Source: Glomus cerebriforme
Taxonomy: Eukaryota; Glomeromycota; Glomeromycetes; Glomerales; Glomeraceae
Direction: 5' to 3'
Assembly: GCA_003550305.1 (NCBI GenBank)
Contig: QKYT01000067.1
Location: forward strand, 144,007-208,006
Length of the DNA: 64,000 bases
Below, piece by piece: positions 47,267 to 58,691 of this stretch (positions are counted from its first letter, which is position 1; each line of letters begins with the position of its first letter). The notes beneath the pieces are model-generated. The model saw only the letters and a program-made list of their open reading frames with translations, was not told the origin of the DNA and searched no databases. A program made the position numbers and the translations under genes.

Positions 47267-47713
47267 ATGAATTTAAATGGTAGAGCCTATTCTAAGATAT
47301 TTGAAGTAAGCTATAGTAATATAAACTTTGAAAAATATAGAAAAATAGTTAATGTAATATGGTCTTTAATAAAAAGACATAATCATGAAATACTAGAAAT
47401 GTGATGTTCTTATATTTGTGATCCATTTAAAAAAATACTTGAAGAGAATCCAAGAATCCTTTCTAAGAATAAATATATTATAATATATGAAAAGTTATAT
47501 AAAAGTGATAAAGTTTACACTTATTCAACTAATTATATATATTGTAATATATGTAACTCCTTAATTTTCATACCTGATACTTCTTTTAGCAGACATATCT
47601 ATCAAAATAACCACTTGAAGAGATGTATTTCTAAAAATAGTATTTTAAATGAACATGCAAGAAGAAAAGAAATTCTCAAATCTATTAATAGAAGAGAATT
47701 TGAAATTTGGTAA
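47267..47713 (+). pseudogene. 149-codon frame with one in-frame TGA and a zinc-finger-like C-terminus
   Basis: From ATG at 47267 to TAA at 47711-47713 the frame is broken only by TGA at 47402-47404 (codon 46). After it the sequence reads YIYCNICNSLIFIPDTSF followed by SRHIYQNNHLKRC, giving C-x2-C...H...H-x3-C, which could bind zinc. Upstream: MNLNGRAYSKIFEVSYSNIN. A single nonsense change (from CGA or TGG) would explain it. No family recognised. Confidence 0.45.
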
Positions 47714-49116
47714 TATAAATAATACATATTACGGAAAGAGGTAAAAATGAAACGTCCTAACTGAAGCTTTATCCTAATCTACTTCACACTCAGAAAAGAA
47801 TAAGTTAGCATCAGTATCGTATGATCATGATGCAAATTTAACATGAATTTATATGTAATTTAAAGCAACTGTAGCAAAAAATACTATGCTAAGTGCTCCA
47901 AATTTTGAGCTAACTTGTATTTTATCAGAATCCCGAACAATATATGAATAAGTAGAATTTGAGTTTGCTTATTGAATATAGAAAATTTTTACCCCTAGTG
48001 AGATTTTTTTTGCTTATTTAAAGAGTTAAATTTAAAATAGTCAGTATTTTATATGCGTAACAGGACATATAAATTTGATTTAGTAATATGTTTGCATAGC
48101 AGAAACTTATTTTGAAATATATAGAATATGTTATATGACATTAAATATTTTAAAAATATACCCCTTAAAATTAAAGACACGTAAACAAAATTAATATGTA
48201 AATTTAATATGTAACAGTGTAATAAAATCTAATCTATTTTTATATGTAATAGTATAACAAAAATTAATTTATTTTTATATGTAATTGTGCAATGAAATTA
48301 TACATGATTATATAACAAACTTTTATATGATAAAGTCTAAAATGTATACGCATTCGCATAATACCAAAAATTATATATAGAAGTTGAAAATGAATAAGTT
48401 TTTTTCTTTTTCCAAATTTTTGTTTTTATAATACCATTTCTGCATCAATTATTATAAGGTGCATTTATTTTACTTAGTAACTTTTTTACAATTTTTGATA
48501 ATTTTTTATAATAAAATTTAACATTTTTTAACTGTTGTATACTTTTAAAATTTGAATATTATATTTTAATTAATCTCAAAAAATAGGTTATGAATGCCGA
48601 TTTTGAGTTTAATATAGAAAAACTACAAATTTTACTTAATATATATAAGTCACAAAATAGTTTGCCTAACAGAGCCAAATTTTCTTAAGTCATAATGAGA
48701 GTTTGCTTAGTAGAGTTGAAAATAATTTGCTTATTGATCATAGTAAATTTTAAAATTTTCATCTGATTTATACATAGATTGTTCAGGATTCTATTGTCTT
48801 ATTCTTTTTCGTTAATTCTTATATGAATACCAGGTAAAAATTTTTCTTTTAGGATATTTTACAACTTAAAAATACAAACTGTAGAAAGTTTCATACTATC
48901 AGCCATACATGTAAGTATAACTGTAAATGATGATCACTTATAACCAATTATATGAATACTAACAGTTTTTGACTTTTTTTGATTTATAGTGATATTGCTT
49001 AGTAAATCAAACTATATGAGCGTTTTCTTCATATTTCCAATATATTTCAATTGATATTTATTGTAAATTCTCAAATACATAATGTAACTCAAAAAAATAT
49101 TTTGTTTTTCAATTAG
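47714..49116. other. AT-rich spacer, no gene established
   Basis: A segment at 48855-48913 between an acceptor-like TTTTCTTTTAG and a strong donor GTAAGTATAACTG reads IFYNLKIQTVESFILSAIH and could be an exon, but its phase does not join the fragment starting at 49117. Confidence 0.4.
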
Positions 49117-49455
49117 ATCGAGTGGTAATTATTATGCTATCATTGTTCTACGATGCTTACTTAGTTCATATCTACCTAAAAATCTGTTGAATCACTTATT
49201 AGAAAATTTGAATCCAGCGATACCTGAATTATTAATAAGAAATTCTTGGCTTCTAGATAAGGAAATGGCTTTATTGGTAATTAATTTTTGAGTTACAGTA
49301 TTTCCTTTGGCTCTTTTTTCATATATTCATGCAAATAAATTATCCTTTAATTTCAGATATTTAAGAAATTTGCCTGGATGGAGTTTAGCTACATGAGGGG
49401 CAGTTTTAATAGGGGTTCTTTTTTATTTTTCCAGTCATGCAGTTGTTTGGGCTAA
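49117..49455 (+). pseudogene. Possible 3' end of an unrecognised spliced gene
   Basis: Exon-like 49117-49276 (acceptor TTTTTCAATTAG) reads SSGNYYAIIVLRCLLSSYLP and ELLIRNSWLLDKEMALL. A donor GTAATT and an acceptor TTTAATTTCAG lead to 49357-49455, reading IFKKFAWMEFSYMRGSFNRG and ending in a stop. The phase joins cleanly. No 5' part with matching phase was found, so this is either a truncated relic or an incompletely modelled gene. No family recognised. Confidence 0.35.
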
Positions 49456-49785
49456 ATATTAAATTTTTTTGCAGTTCCATGCACATTTTTATTATTATTT
49501 TTAAAATAATATATTATCATTAATTTTTCTCTTATATTTCACTATTTTCATTTTTTTTTGTGATAAGCGGTTGCATGTTTTTTTATTTTGCTTATTGCCA
49601 ATGACTACCATCTTTACTTTTAGATAAAAATAAAGATACATAAAACAAAAACGTGAAAAAATATTTGAACAAAGACATTTTTATATATAAATAGGGGTAT
49701 TTAGATAAATAGTTTTGTATAAAATAACTTGAAAAGGTATTGCAAAATGTAAATATATGATGATTTGAAAATTTTTAACGAGAAA

Positions 49786-49980
49786 TTATATCATATCATT
49801 AATTATAAAAATCACAAATACCCAGGTATTATATATGGCATATAACCTGGATATTTTAAAAATCCTGTACCCCTCTATGCATAGTATCCATCTGTATAAT
49901 GTACCCTGGATACAGGCCAAAACCCCTAAAATTTGCAAGATACCCAGGTCCCGAGATACTGTGGCCCACATTATATGGTA
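49786..49980. repeat. Repeat of TACCCAGGTA/TACCTGGATA words
   Basis: ATACCCAGGTATTATATATG, TATAACCTGGATATTTTAAA, TACCCTGGATACAGG and GATACCCAGGTCCCGAGATA recur in both orientations within 195 bp. A frame on the minus strand is a by-product of the repeat. Looks like a short MITE. Confidence 0.45.
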
Positions 49981-50044
49981 ATTTAGTTTTATATTACTTA
50001 ATTTCTTTTAAAGATGAGTAAATCTAGATCTAGTAGCCAGGGGT

Positions 50045-50170
50045 TTCCTAATTTAGTAATTCCGGCCTAAATTAAGAAATTTTCCTTTTTGGAAGTCTCG
50101 CGTAACCCAAATTTCGATCCAAAAATAGAAATTCTGGATAGAATTAAAATTTTCGGCCAAAATTAAGGAT
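50045..50170. repeat. Short inverted-repeat element
   Basis: CCTAATTTAGTAATTCCGGCC at the left and AAAATTTTCGGCCAAAATTAAGG type sequence at the right are partly complementary. Internal words GGCCTAAATTAAGAAATTTT and AATTCTGGATAGAATTAAAA add symmetry. Small MITE-like sequence; family unknown. Confidence 0.4.
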
Positions 50171-50597
50171 GTGACGATTAACATGTGACAAATAGAGGTT
50201 CACATCTTGAAAAAATTGAATAATTAGTAAGAATGAAAAGATGACAAATTGGGGCGATGAATAATGATGTCGCACCCCTGCGAGATATACATTTGCCCAT
50301 TATTATTTATCAAATTATAATTTGATTTTAATAAAAAGAATAAGTTTTAAAGAAATTTAATGTTTTAAAGTATTATTTAAATATATAAATTATAGCTATT
50401 ATTTTTAAAAAATATCTAATTAGAATTTTTTTGTTTATAAAAAATCATTAAAATAAATTTATATTAAATTATATTTTTTTTTTTTTGTATTTAATTTTTT
50501 ATAATAAAGATTAAGGATATTAAAAGTACTATTAACTTATTGATCTGAATTTGATTTAGGCTCACTTTATTCATAATTACCAAAACAACAAAACGAT

Positions 50598-51939
50598 TTA
50601 TCTTCTGTGACGTATTTTAAGTTTTTCTGTACAATCTGAACAATACCATTTGCCTTTCGGCTGAGCTTTGAGACCAACACAGGGATAATGAAACCATTCA
50701 ATTTCACATTCATTATTATCACAAGCGACCATTTCACCCCAACTGACTTGTTGACAATAGCAATAAACTGGTTCATTAGGATCAATAGGCATATCTGCAG
50801 CAGTTTGTGTATCATCATTTCTAATAATTATGTCATGAGAAAAGTGGTTTTAATCAAATTAAATAGATCCAAGAATCGATAGAAATTTGTTACATGCATA
50901 TAACATACGTTTTCTCTGTTGCTGCTGATGTCGCTTTAGTTTTGCTATTTTTATTATTGTCTTTCTTTCTTTTATTTGTTTTTTCCCGTTCTTTCTCTCC
51001 ATGATTCCGAGATGTCGCTGGCGGTGGAGTAGCAGTATCTTTATTGGTTTTGCGTTCTATATGAGAGAATGAAAGTGCTTAGATATCGCACATTTTATTA
51101 AATTAATATGCTAAAAACTTACTTTTATGGTTTGATGCTTCGCTATCTGCACAATAAAATAAAAGAATTAAAGTCTACAAAGATGAATATGAATAAAAGA
51201 AAATAAAGCAAACCAATTCATTTTCTCACTTTGTTGTGCTCTTTTTTCTTTGCTTTCTTTCTTCTCTTTTTCATTCTTTTGATTTTGTTTGCGAGTTACC
51301 TCTTGATCGCGAGCAATGTTAGCAGCAGCTGTCGGACTAATCCTACCTGGACCCGTCATTTGTTCATCCTCAAATTTTTGAAGATCATCATCAAGTCTTC
51401 TGATATGACGATCAACCTAATATTATTTAAATATATGTTATTTTATTAAATTCAACTTGCGAAGTAAATTTGGATCACGTACGGTATCGTATGTTGAGGT
51501 TGCCAAGGAAACTCTTTCTTCTCCCATTTTCAAACTGTCAGTCAACAGACTACCAAGTTTTTTAAGTTGCTCCACTTTTTCTTCTCGACTAAGATCAGGT
51601 AAGTTGTCCAACAAGTTGGTGGCTTGTGTAGCAACATTATCTATTGCATCTAAGAATAATAATATAAAATAATATAAAATTTTAGTTAAGGGAAACAATT
51701 TTTATAGATCTATAAAGCATACCTTGTGTATTAGCGTCGAGTTGACGCATTAGTGTTAAATTGCGTTGCAATTCTGCGGGTAGAGACTCTAATGCTTATA
51801 AATGAAGAATAAAGTTTAATAACAAATTATGACCTAAAAGACATTACAAAAAAAAAAAAAAATCCTTACTATCTAAGTAATCGTCCAGATACATTAGGTT
51901 ATTCTCTAAACGACTTGTGCTAATAGTTGGGCCTGGCAT
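50598..51939 (-). CDS. ING-family chromatin protein with C-terminal PHD finger
   Basis: Seven exons (descending) 51939-51870, 51794-51723, 51649-51483, 51416-51230, 51146-51123, 51056-50909 and 50820-50598; 891 nt, 296 residues. N-terminal ING helices: [37 protein letters not shown], then [20 protein letters not shown]. The middle is basic and low in complexity ([19 protein letters not shown]), a likely nuclear localisation region. The PHD finger has its full Cys4-His-Cys3 set: [20 protein letters not shown], then [11 protein letters not shown] and [12 protein letters not shown] proteins are subunits of histone acetyltransferase or deacetylase complexes (NuA4/Rpd3-type in fungi) and read H3K4me3 through the PHD finger; the aromatic cage residues Y and W are present. 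A 24-nt micro-exon (51146-51123) is framed by good splice sites. Which complex it joins cannot be told from sequence alone. Confidence 0.92.
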
Positions 51940-52301
51940 CTTTAAAGTATATATTTTCTTACTAAACAAAAAAGAAGCCCAATTAATCGCCAATTAATCG
52001 ATTACTTACCGCCGATCATGACTTATAAAAGACGGAGTGCAGCTGCCATTTTGAGCTAATCACGTGTAGTAATAAAAGTTCGCTTTAATTAATAAAAAAA
52101 AAAAAATTCAAATCCGAAACTTTTACGAACTTGAAAAACTTTTTTGAGGTTTTTTTTTTCGTTTTTAAGTGAAGGAATTTTTTTTTTATCTGTTTTTTAA
52201 AAGATCGGACATATTTGAACCTGACAATTAAAACTAGAAATATTACATTAATTACTAACAAAATGTTTTAAATACTATACTAGAAGTAGATTATACGAAA
52301 A
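51940..52301. other. Spacer between ING and the PB1 relic
   Basis: Presumed ING promoter and 5' leader, including a 5' stretch GCAGCTGCCATTTTGAGCTA near 52040. Poly-A and poly-T runs follow. No gene. Confidence 0.4.
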
Positions 52302-53580
52302 TGCCTATCATAAAAAACTTTTTGGCAACAATTTCAGTAAATCATAAGCATTTACTTAATTCCAATACTTCAAATCCTAATGAGTCTAATTTACAACAAC
52401 AAATTGATGATTTTATTGATTGAGTTATGAAGGTCAACAGGTAGTATTGAATCCAATGTACCACTATGTATCATACTCAACACCATTTTTAACACTGTAT
52501 TCCATTCATTTGATCGTCTCACAGAAACCCAGGCCTATAAATAATTAAATCAATTGTGTAACCCATTTTTGAGAAAGATACGAACAGTTGCCAAATTTTT
52601 CATTGAGATGGAATTTTTATTCTGTTAAGAATTTTTTATATATAAACTGGGAAAAATTCTTTTCAGACTTTATTGTCACAGGCAGCATTCCTACTACCGT
52701 AGCAAAAGTCACGTTTTTCAATCTTAGTAATGGTGAATTAGTCGCTCGGAAAATTCCCATTGATAAAAATATTTAAAAATTTAACGAATTTCATAAAAAG
52801 GTATTTATCTATTTGAACTACCATATTACTATTGTTACTTTTTTTAAAAAAATAGATTTAATCTTTTCTTATAGATAAGGTCCTATTTTGGTATAAACCC
52901 CAATGTAGAACGGAAATTCATTATAAAGATGAGGATAATGATCGTATTACTGTAACTTATGATGACGAATTTCAAGCCGCGCTAGAAAATAATCCTCCAG
53001 CAAAATTTGAATTAGTTATTAAATCTATCAAAGATGAAAGGGATAGGTTAATTAAGAATAGAATAGTGTATTGTAAGGGCTTGTGTGGAAATGTTGGTGA
53101 TTACAATGAAGTTGTGTTTAAATCTCACGATCTTACCCTAGATAAATTAGGTGGTTACATCTGGGAACCAAAATTTATACTGGCGATTCTAATTTATTAA
53201 AAGGTATATTCATAAAATTTCCTTAAAAATTGTAATCAATCATATTTAAATTCTTTTTCTTTTTGTAACAAATTATATTTTCTTTTTTAGCACTTGTACA
53301 TTCACATCCAATAAAATTAACAAAAACTCCACCACCTTACGAGATAATCGCAACATTAAAAATTTTACCCGGGCAATCATCATATTTAGGATCTTTTTCT
53401 AGCGGAATTGAAACTCAGAGTTATGGTGCTTGGGGTTCAAGTTTTTCTATTGAAAGCATTAGATATGGGCCAATAAATAACTCTAGTTCTAAATCTGATA
53501 ATACCTATGATAATATCTCGAAAAATAAGGATTTGAAATCGGAAAATTTTTGGAAAAGAATAAGAAAGTTTTTTTCGTAA
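52302..53580 (+). pseudogene. Disrupted PB1-domain gene
   Basis: Starts plausibly with MPIIKNFLATISVNHKHLLN but hits a stop after 40 codons. Later pieces read IESNVPLCIILNTIFNTVFH and TVAKFFIEME. A PB1-like domain follows: VTFFNLSNGELVARKIPIDK, then, after an intron, CRTEIHYKDEDNDRITVTYD with DEFQAALENNPPAKFELVI; the acidic D-x-D-x-D core is kept. An exon-end near 53200 joins LYTGDSNLLK-type sequence in another frame to a last part, SHPIKLTKTPPPYEIIATLK through GIETQSYGAWGSSFSIESI, ending at 53580. Two or more frameshifts and stops make it a likely pseudogene. PB1 domains mediate heterodimer formation in signalling proteins. Confidence 0.6.
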
Positions 53581-53927
53581 AGATCAAAAAATTTTAAACC
53601 CTAATTTTTCACAATTATTATTTTTTAGCTTATATTTTTCATAAATATGACATTTCTTATACACAAAGTATTATTAGTTTACCAAGGGTATGAAATAACA
53701 ACGTGGTTAATAAATGAATTTGTCCCTGACAATTATTTATCCTCTGAAAATATAAACTATATTTTTTTTTGTCCGTCCAGTCTTCCACAAATTTCTATAT
53801 AGTCACGATCCATACAGTCACAATTATATTTAATTTAACAATATTCAGTTTTCGAAATTTGGCGCGATTATATCACTAATATTTTTAACACTAGCTGACC
53901 GTAGTTTTTTTACATAAATTATGGCTA
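53581..53927. other. Spacer, nothing identified
   Basis: Between the PB1 relic and the HEM25 stop. No frame or repeat of note. Confidence 0.4.
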
Positions 53928-55372
53928 TTAATGATTTCGCCTTTGTTGAAACCAAGTAACTAAAGCTTCATATATAGTCCAATTAATAACAGCTTGTGTA
54001 GTTTTTCTACCTAATCTAAGCGTTAAACCGTTAAAAAATCCAATAAATCCTTCTTCCTTTAAAAAGCATCAACATTTTCATTGAGAATAAAAAACAATTG
54101 ATTAATGAGGATTGAATAATTAAACAATATATAGTTACCTTTAATATTTTTAAAGATCCTAGCCAAATATTCGGATAGGTTTGAGGCTTTAACTGCATTC
54201 TTGTTTTAAGCATATCGAAAGGATGTGTAATAGTAGTTGCTGAAAAACCTGCTATCGCAGCTATACGCAAAAAAAACAATATGATTAGAATAATTTAATC
54301 ATTAAGAAATTGAAAATTAGTTCACAAAATTACCAGAAGTCATGTGTATAATTGGTGAAGCAATTGCGGTTGAATTAGCTAAAGAAAAAGGATAAATTTA
54401 ATTGATTTTACCAAATTAAAGATATTAAATATTTATTAATAATATACCACTAATTAATAATTTCCATCGTTCATAAAACAATAAGTATAATCCTGCATAA
54501 GGAGAATCTCTTATAGCAGTAGCACCATACCCATAAAACAATCCTAGAAAAGAATAAAATTATAAGAATATATATATATATTTTTTTAAAAAAAAATCAT
54601 AATTTATCCAACCTTTTATTCCCTCATGTTTTAAAATAGATGTAAAAGCACTCCATATACTTTTATAATTATAAAGATTACTCTAATAATTATAATTTAT
54701 GAAATAATTAATAAAATGTTAAATATATTATTCGGATCATTAAATATTTTTAGATAGTGCATACCTCATACCTAACTTTAATAACAGTAATAGGCATCAT
54801 AATAAGTCCAATAGAACCTCTAGCAACCATACCAGCAATTAGATTATCTCTATTTGATAATACTGGTAAAGAGGAATTTGAAAAATTCTGAGATTTAACT
54901 TTTTGATGTTTAGAAAGAAGTTGTCGAATTTCTGATAACGTGAAAAAATATAATGCTGATCCGGGAACATTTCTAATAAAACAATGTACATTAGTTTATA
55001 AAATAATGACTTTAAAGACAAAAAAAGGATGTTACCTTAATATTGTTGGTACAGTTCCTTTCCATAATCCACTTATACTTTCATTCTCAATAATATTTTT
55101 TACAGTTCGCAGAATTGTACTTGTAAAAAATAAATCAATTTTTGAAAAGAATCCAACTTGTTATCTTAAATTTTTTACACTTTATATTCACCTCAATCTC
55201 ACCTATTTAATGATTTTGATTTACCATCGTTGTTTTTAAGTAGTAGTTGTTGTTGTTGTTGCTGTAAACGAGTTTTCACTAGATCAAATGGTTGTAACAA
55301 TACACATGATGCTAAACCTGATATCCCTCCTGCTGTTAAGTGTACTAATGGATCTTTTTTCTTCGTACTCAT
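53928..55372 (-). CDS. HEM25: Mitochondrial glycine carrier Hem25 / SLC25A38 homologue
   Basis: Eight exons (descending) 55372-55203, 55119-55036, 54972-54765, 54682-54613, 54543-54448, 54378-54334, 54260-54139 and 54056-53928; 924 nt, 307 residues, close to the usual 300. The three carrier repeats each hold the P-x-[D/E or T]-x2-[K]-x-R signature: [22 protein letters not shown] and [11 protein letters not shown]. The [11 protein letters not shown]...YNYKSI segment and [14 protein letters not shown] are characteristic of the Hem25 subfamily, which imports glycine across the inner mitochondrial membrane for the first haem step. A five-Gln run follows the first signature, and a Ser/Asn-rich loop around residue 110 is longer than in animals. 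All splice sites are GT-AG. Confidence 0.93.
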
Positions 55373-56044
55373 AATTATTTATAAACTAGAGATAGAAGGA
55401 AATAAAGTAAATAATTATTAAAATAAGGGAAAAAAAAAAAAGAGTATTTAGCTAAAGTGGAAAATGAATTTGTAGTGAGAAATAAAGAAAGTGCAAAAGA
55501 AAATAACTAAAAACAAAATGTATATGAAAATATTTTCATTCTTACCTAACTTTTTAAAAATGTATAAACATTTTAAAATAACTGAATTTATAATCCCGCA
55601 TAATTGCATCAGTTTAAGACAATCATTATCCTCGGTCAATTAACTAACCAGAAAAAGTAAACTCTAATTTAAATTTAGAAATGATCCACATAATCTAGAT
55701 ATCAGGAACTGGCATCATTCTGATAAATCAACAAATAAAAGATTTTTATAATTGATAAAATAAATTACGGTAATAAATAATTAATAATTAATAATTAAAA
55801 CATCACGTCACAAATATTCACAGGAAAATAAGTTTAATCTTTTTAGAAATGTTATATACAATTTCTACAAATGAAACGAATAGATGAATATTTTCGTTTC
55901 ATGATTTTATTTTTAATTTTTTTTTTAAAAAGTTTAATTTTATAAAAGGGAAAAAAAAGGAAAAAAAGGTATCCATCTAAAAGTAAAGGAAATTTATCGT
56001 TGTAATCCAAGATACCAAACAACAATGATTATCACATATAAAGA
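55373..56044. other. Intergenic region between HEM25 and MGR2
   Basis: AT-rich with poly-A runs near 55430 and 55955. Holds the presumed HEM25 promoter and the MGR2 3' end. No gene recognised; a 63-codon minus frame at 55448-55639 has no domain and ends in a hydrophobic random tail. Confidence 0.4.
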
Positions 56045-56479
56045 TTACATCCCAACTATTTTTCTATCCCAACGGTTTCTCTCTAAAACTTCAACAGGTA
56101 AATTTGCAAAACCTCTTTGACAAAATTTTTGATGTTGTTCCAAATGTCGTTTTAGCATAATATTCTTTGGTCGTTCATCGCTATGAATTGCCGAACCAAT
56201 TCCCATAAATAATGCAAAACTACCAGCTGAAGATGCCATATATCGACCAAGAGTTGAAATATATCCTCTTGGACCAGGTCCATATCTACAGAAACAAATC
56301 GGTTAATTGAATTGTTTTTATTTTGAATTAATTGAATTTTTTTAAAAAAAAATAAATTAAAATTTTTTTAATTACCTGAAGATGTGATATGTTCCAAAAG
56401 CCAAACCTAAACATACACCTACAGCACTACCCATGATAACACCATGTTTCATATGATCAATACGCGAAAGTTGTTCCAT
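56045..56479 (-). CDS. MGR2: TIM23 translocase regulator Mgr2 (ROMO1 family)
   Basis: Two exons, 56479-56376 and 56285-56045; 345 nt, 114 residues. Two membrane segments with glycine packing motifs: [19 protein letters not shown] and [19 protein letters not shown], linked by [15 protein letters not shown], which corresponds to the GPGP...TLGKY loop of yeast Mgr2. After the second helix comes the SDE segment and a basic tail ([17 protein letters not shown]), longer than animal ROMO1, as in fungi. Mgr2 gates lateral release of preproteins from TIM23 in the inner mitochondrial membrane. The N-terminus before the first helix is unusually short ([11 protein letters not shown]). Confidence 0.88.
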
Positions 56480-56535
56480 TTTAAAAATATTTTTTTATAG
56501 AAAAAGAATATTTATTATTTTACTTGAAGAAAAAA

Positions 56536-56678
56536 CTACAAAATAAGTAAATAACAATAATAACGATAATAACAATATAAAACCAACGATAAACAAAAAT
56601 AAGAAAAGAGAGAAAAAATATTAACAATTTACGAAAAAATAAACAAATTGAATAAATAATATTTAAATAACAATTTAC
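56536..56678 (-). promoter_or_regulatory. MGR2: Likely 5' leader intron of MGR2, with an upstream ORF
   Basis: A donor (GTAAATTG after AACG) and an acceptor (TATTTTGTAG) bound about 143 bp upstream of the MGR2 start. A short upstream reading frame starts with the ATG at 56697 (MVSDCN), crosses the junction and ends before the main ATG. Could tune translation. Unproven. Confidence 0.45.
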
Positions 56679-56700
56679 CGTTACAATCAGAAACCATATT

Positions 56701-57501
56701 TAGAGAAAATAAAATCGAGTCGTGGGTGTTTTAGCCGTGTTTATATAAAGAATTTTTTTTTGGGAAATCCGCTATTGGTGGGAAAATTTCTTGTTTGTAT
56801 TACGTCAGGATCATCGAGATAAAAACAATATGAATATGCCCGCTATGCCTCTTTTTCTGTAGGATTTGATCATTTGACTTTGCTCAGGACGCGTAAAATA
56901 GACAAAAACGAAAAAACCTCTTGAATTCATTCCTGTTTAACAATCGCTGGTCACATTATTGCATTATCTTATATCTTTTAATCTCATGGTGTCGCAGAAT
57001 TAGAAATACATGAACTGCATCTACGCATCTAATACATAACGGGGTAATGGGCTAAAGATATATATGTACCTCAGGTGATAGTTTGCATGAACTGATTTCA
57101 CAGCTATTGTATTTTAAATTTTAAGAATTACCGAATTTAATAACTAAAATCTTGAAATAACATTATTATTATATATATATATACATTTCACTATAAGAAT
57201 TATTTAGGATACATGAATTATTAATTAGGAAAAAAAAAAATTCAAATTCGACGTCTGACGCGCGTCATTATCACCTGACGGATTGACATCTGATATACAG
57301 TACATATATTCGTTCTTTTAAATTAGTCCGATAACACAAATTTGAATATCTCATTAAAAAAAAAAGAATTTTATTTGAAATTACAATTGGTAATTATCTA
57401 CAGAACAAAAAAAAAAGGACACTATTATTGTTTTATATATCAAAATTATATTCATTCATTCTTAACAGATAAGAAAAATACCCACAAAAATTTGAATCTT
57501 A
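56701..57501. other. Intergenic region, nothing identified
   Basis: Somewhat less AT-rich around 56760-57080. A short inverted word CTGACGCGCG/CACCTGACGG occurs near 57254-57284. No gene-like frame. Confidence 0.4.
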
Positions 57502-57975
57502 TTACAATAATTCATAAACTTCAGCTTTTGCAATTTCATCCCCATCTCTTTTAATAATAACCACTTTACCGATAATACTATTTCCGTTACAAATGGTAAG
57601 ATTAGCATATTGTTTTTCAAATGAAACCAATTCCATAGCATTATGGAATACAGGTTGTGTCAAATCATATAATTTTCTTCCTTTCTTATCGTATAATTCA
57701 GCAGTATAACGAGATTGTCCATCCTCAGCTATGATTGCATCTACTCCTCCAATAACTGAAGTGAATATTCCATCAACGATTACATTATTCTGTTTAGAAG
57801 TTTCAGTGAATTTGATCACCCCATATAAATTATCTATATTAAATTCGGGGAGAAATTCCACATGTGCTAGTTTTCTGCATACATTTGGTTTTGCTTCTGA
57901 AGTAATAATTGCAAAGAAAATGAGTGCAATTATTATAAGTATAAAAGAAGGAAAACTTCTCAAATATTTTGTCAT
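57502..57975 (-). CDS. Small secreted protein, unknown family
   Basis: Single exon of 157 residues. The N-terminus is a classical signal peptide (basic start MTKYLR, hydrophobic FILIIIALIFFAIITSEA, likely cleaved before KPNVC), with no further membrane segment. The mature part of about 130 residues alternates short hydrophobic and polar stretches, as in a beta sandwich: LYGVIKFTETSKQNNVIVDG, SRYTAELYDKKGRKLYDL, ANLTICNGNSIIGKVVIIKR. Only two Cys in the mature part (at about residues 33 and 129), so at most one disulphide bond. One N-x-T/S site (NLT). Role unknown; secreted proteins of this size in mycorrhizal fungi include cell-wall and host-interaction factors, but nothing here proves that. 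Independent promoter. Confidence 0.75.
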   Translation of the reverse strand: MTKYLRSFPSFILIIIALIFFAIITSEAKPNVCRKLAHVEFLPEFNIDNLYGVIKFTETSKQNNVIVDGIFTSVIGGVDAIIAEDGQSRYTAELYDKKGRKLYDLTQPVFHNAMELVSFEKQYANLTICNGNSIIGKVVIIKRDGDEIAKAEVYELL

Positions 57976-58691
57976 TATTAAGGATATTAAATTTCTTATT
58001 TATTTTCTATAAAAAAAAAAAAATTTTCTTTAAACCAAAAAAAAATTTTTTTCCCAGAGTAAAAAAAAAAAAGAGGAAAAAAGTATAAATCAAAACCCTT
58101 TTATAGAACAATACAAAACTATCTAATATACTGCAAAAGGAATAAATAAAGCTATAAATATCAACCAATGGAACTTATTAACTTATTTTAAAACGACATT
58201 ATTTTTGATATACTAAATTGTTGAAGATCAGCTTAAATTCTACTGTAAAAAAAAATTTTGACTAAAATCCCCGTCTATGTTTTTTGTTTTTTTTTAAATA
58301 ACCTCATTGTACAATGACGGATCACGTTCGGATCATTAGTTCACTATTTATAGGAATAGAAGTATAGAACGTAAATATATCAAATGCACAAAATTTCAAT
58401 CTATGTATTACAATTATATATTATGCATTACTAGACAAAGTGACTCAAAACGATATCTTATCAACTGTTCAAAATACGTTAATTAAGACAAACCTAGTGA
58501 ATTTCGAGATTTATAAAGAAATTACTCAATTACATAATAAATTTTGAAATCATTGATTATTGTGTAACTAGAGTAGCGATCGTGGGAGTATTTTTCATCC
58601 AGTAGCATATATGCTACACATGCTGCACAGCCGATCTTGAAATAAATTATTTATACTACAACAATCCGCAAGTAACTCTAAAAAAAAAAAA
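57976..58691. promoter_or_regulatory. Divergent intergenic region between the secreted-protein gene and COX16
   Basis: The two flanking genes are transcribed away from each other, so both promoters lie here. A and T runs at 58010-58080. TTATATACTA-like AT-rich words upstream of 58692. No specific factor site identified. Confidence 0.45.

Noticed and set aside
51231..51449. Plus-strand hydrophobic frame
   Set aside because: Antisense of the basic region of the ING gene.
55230..55421. Plus-strand frame with a Cys run
   Set aside because: Antisense of the poly-Gln codons in HEM25 exon 1.
57731..58012. Plus-strand 93-codon frame
   Set aside because: Antisense of the secreted-protein gene, which has a signal peptide and better composition.
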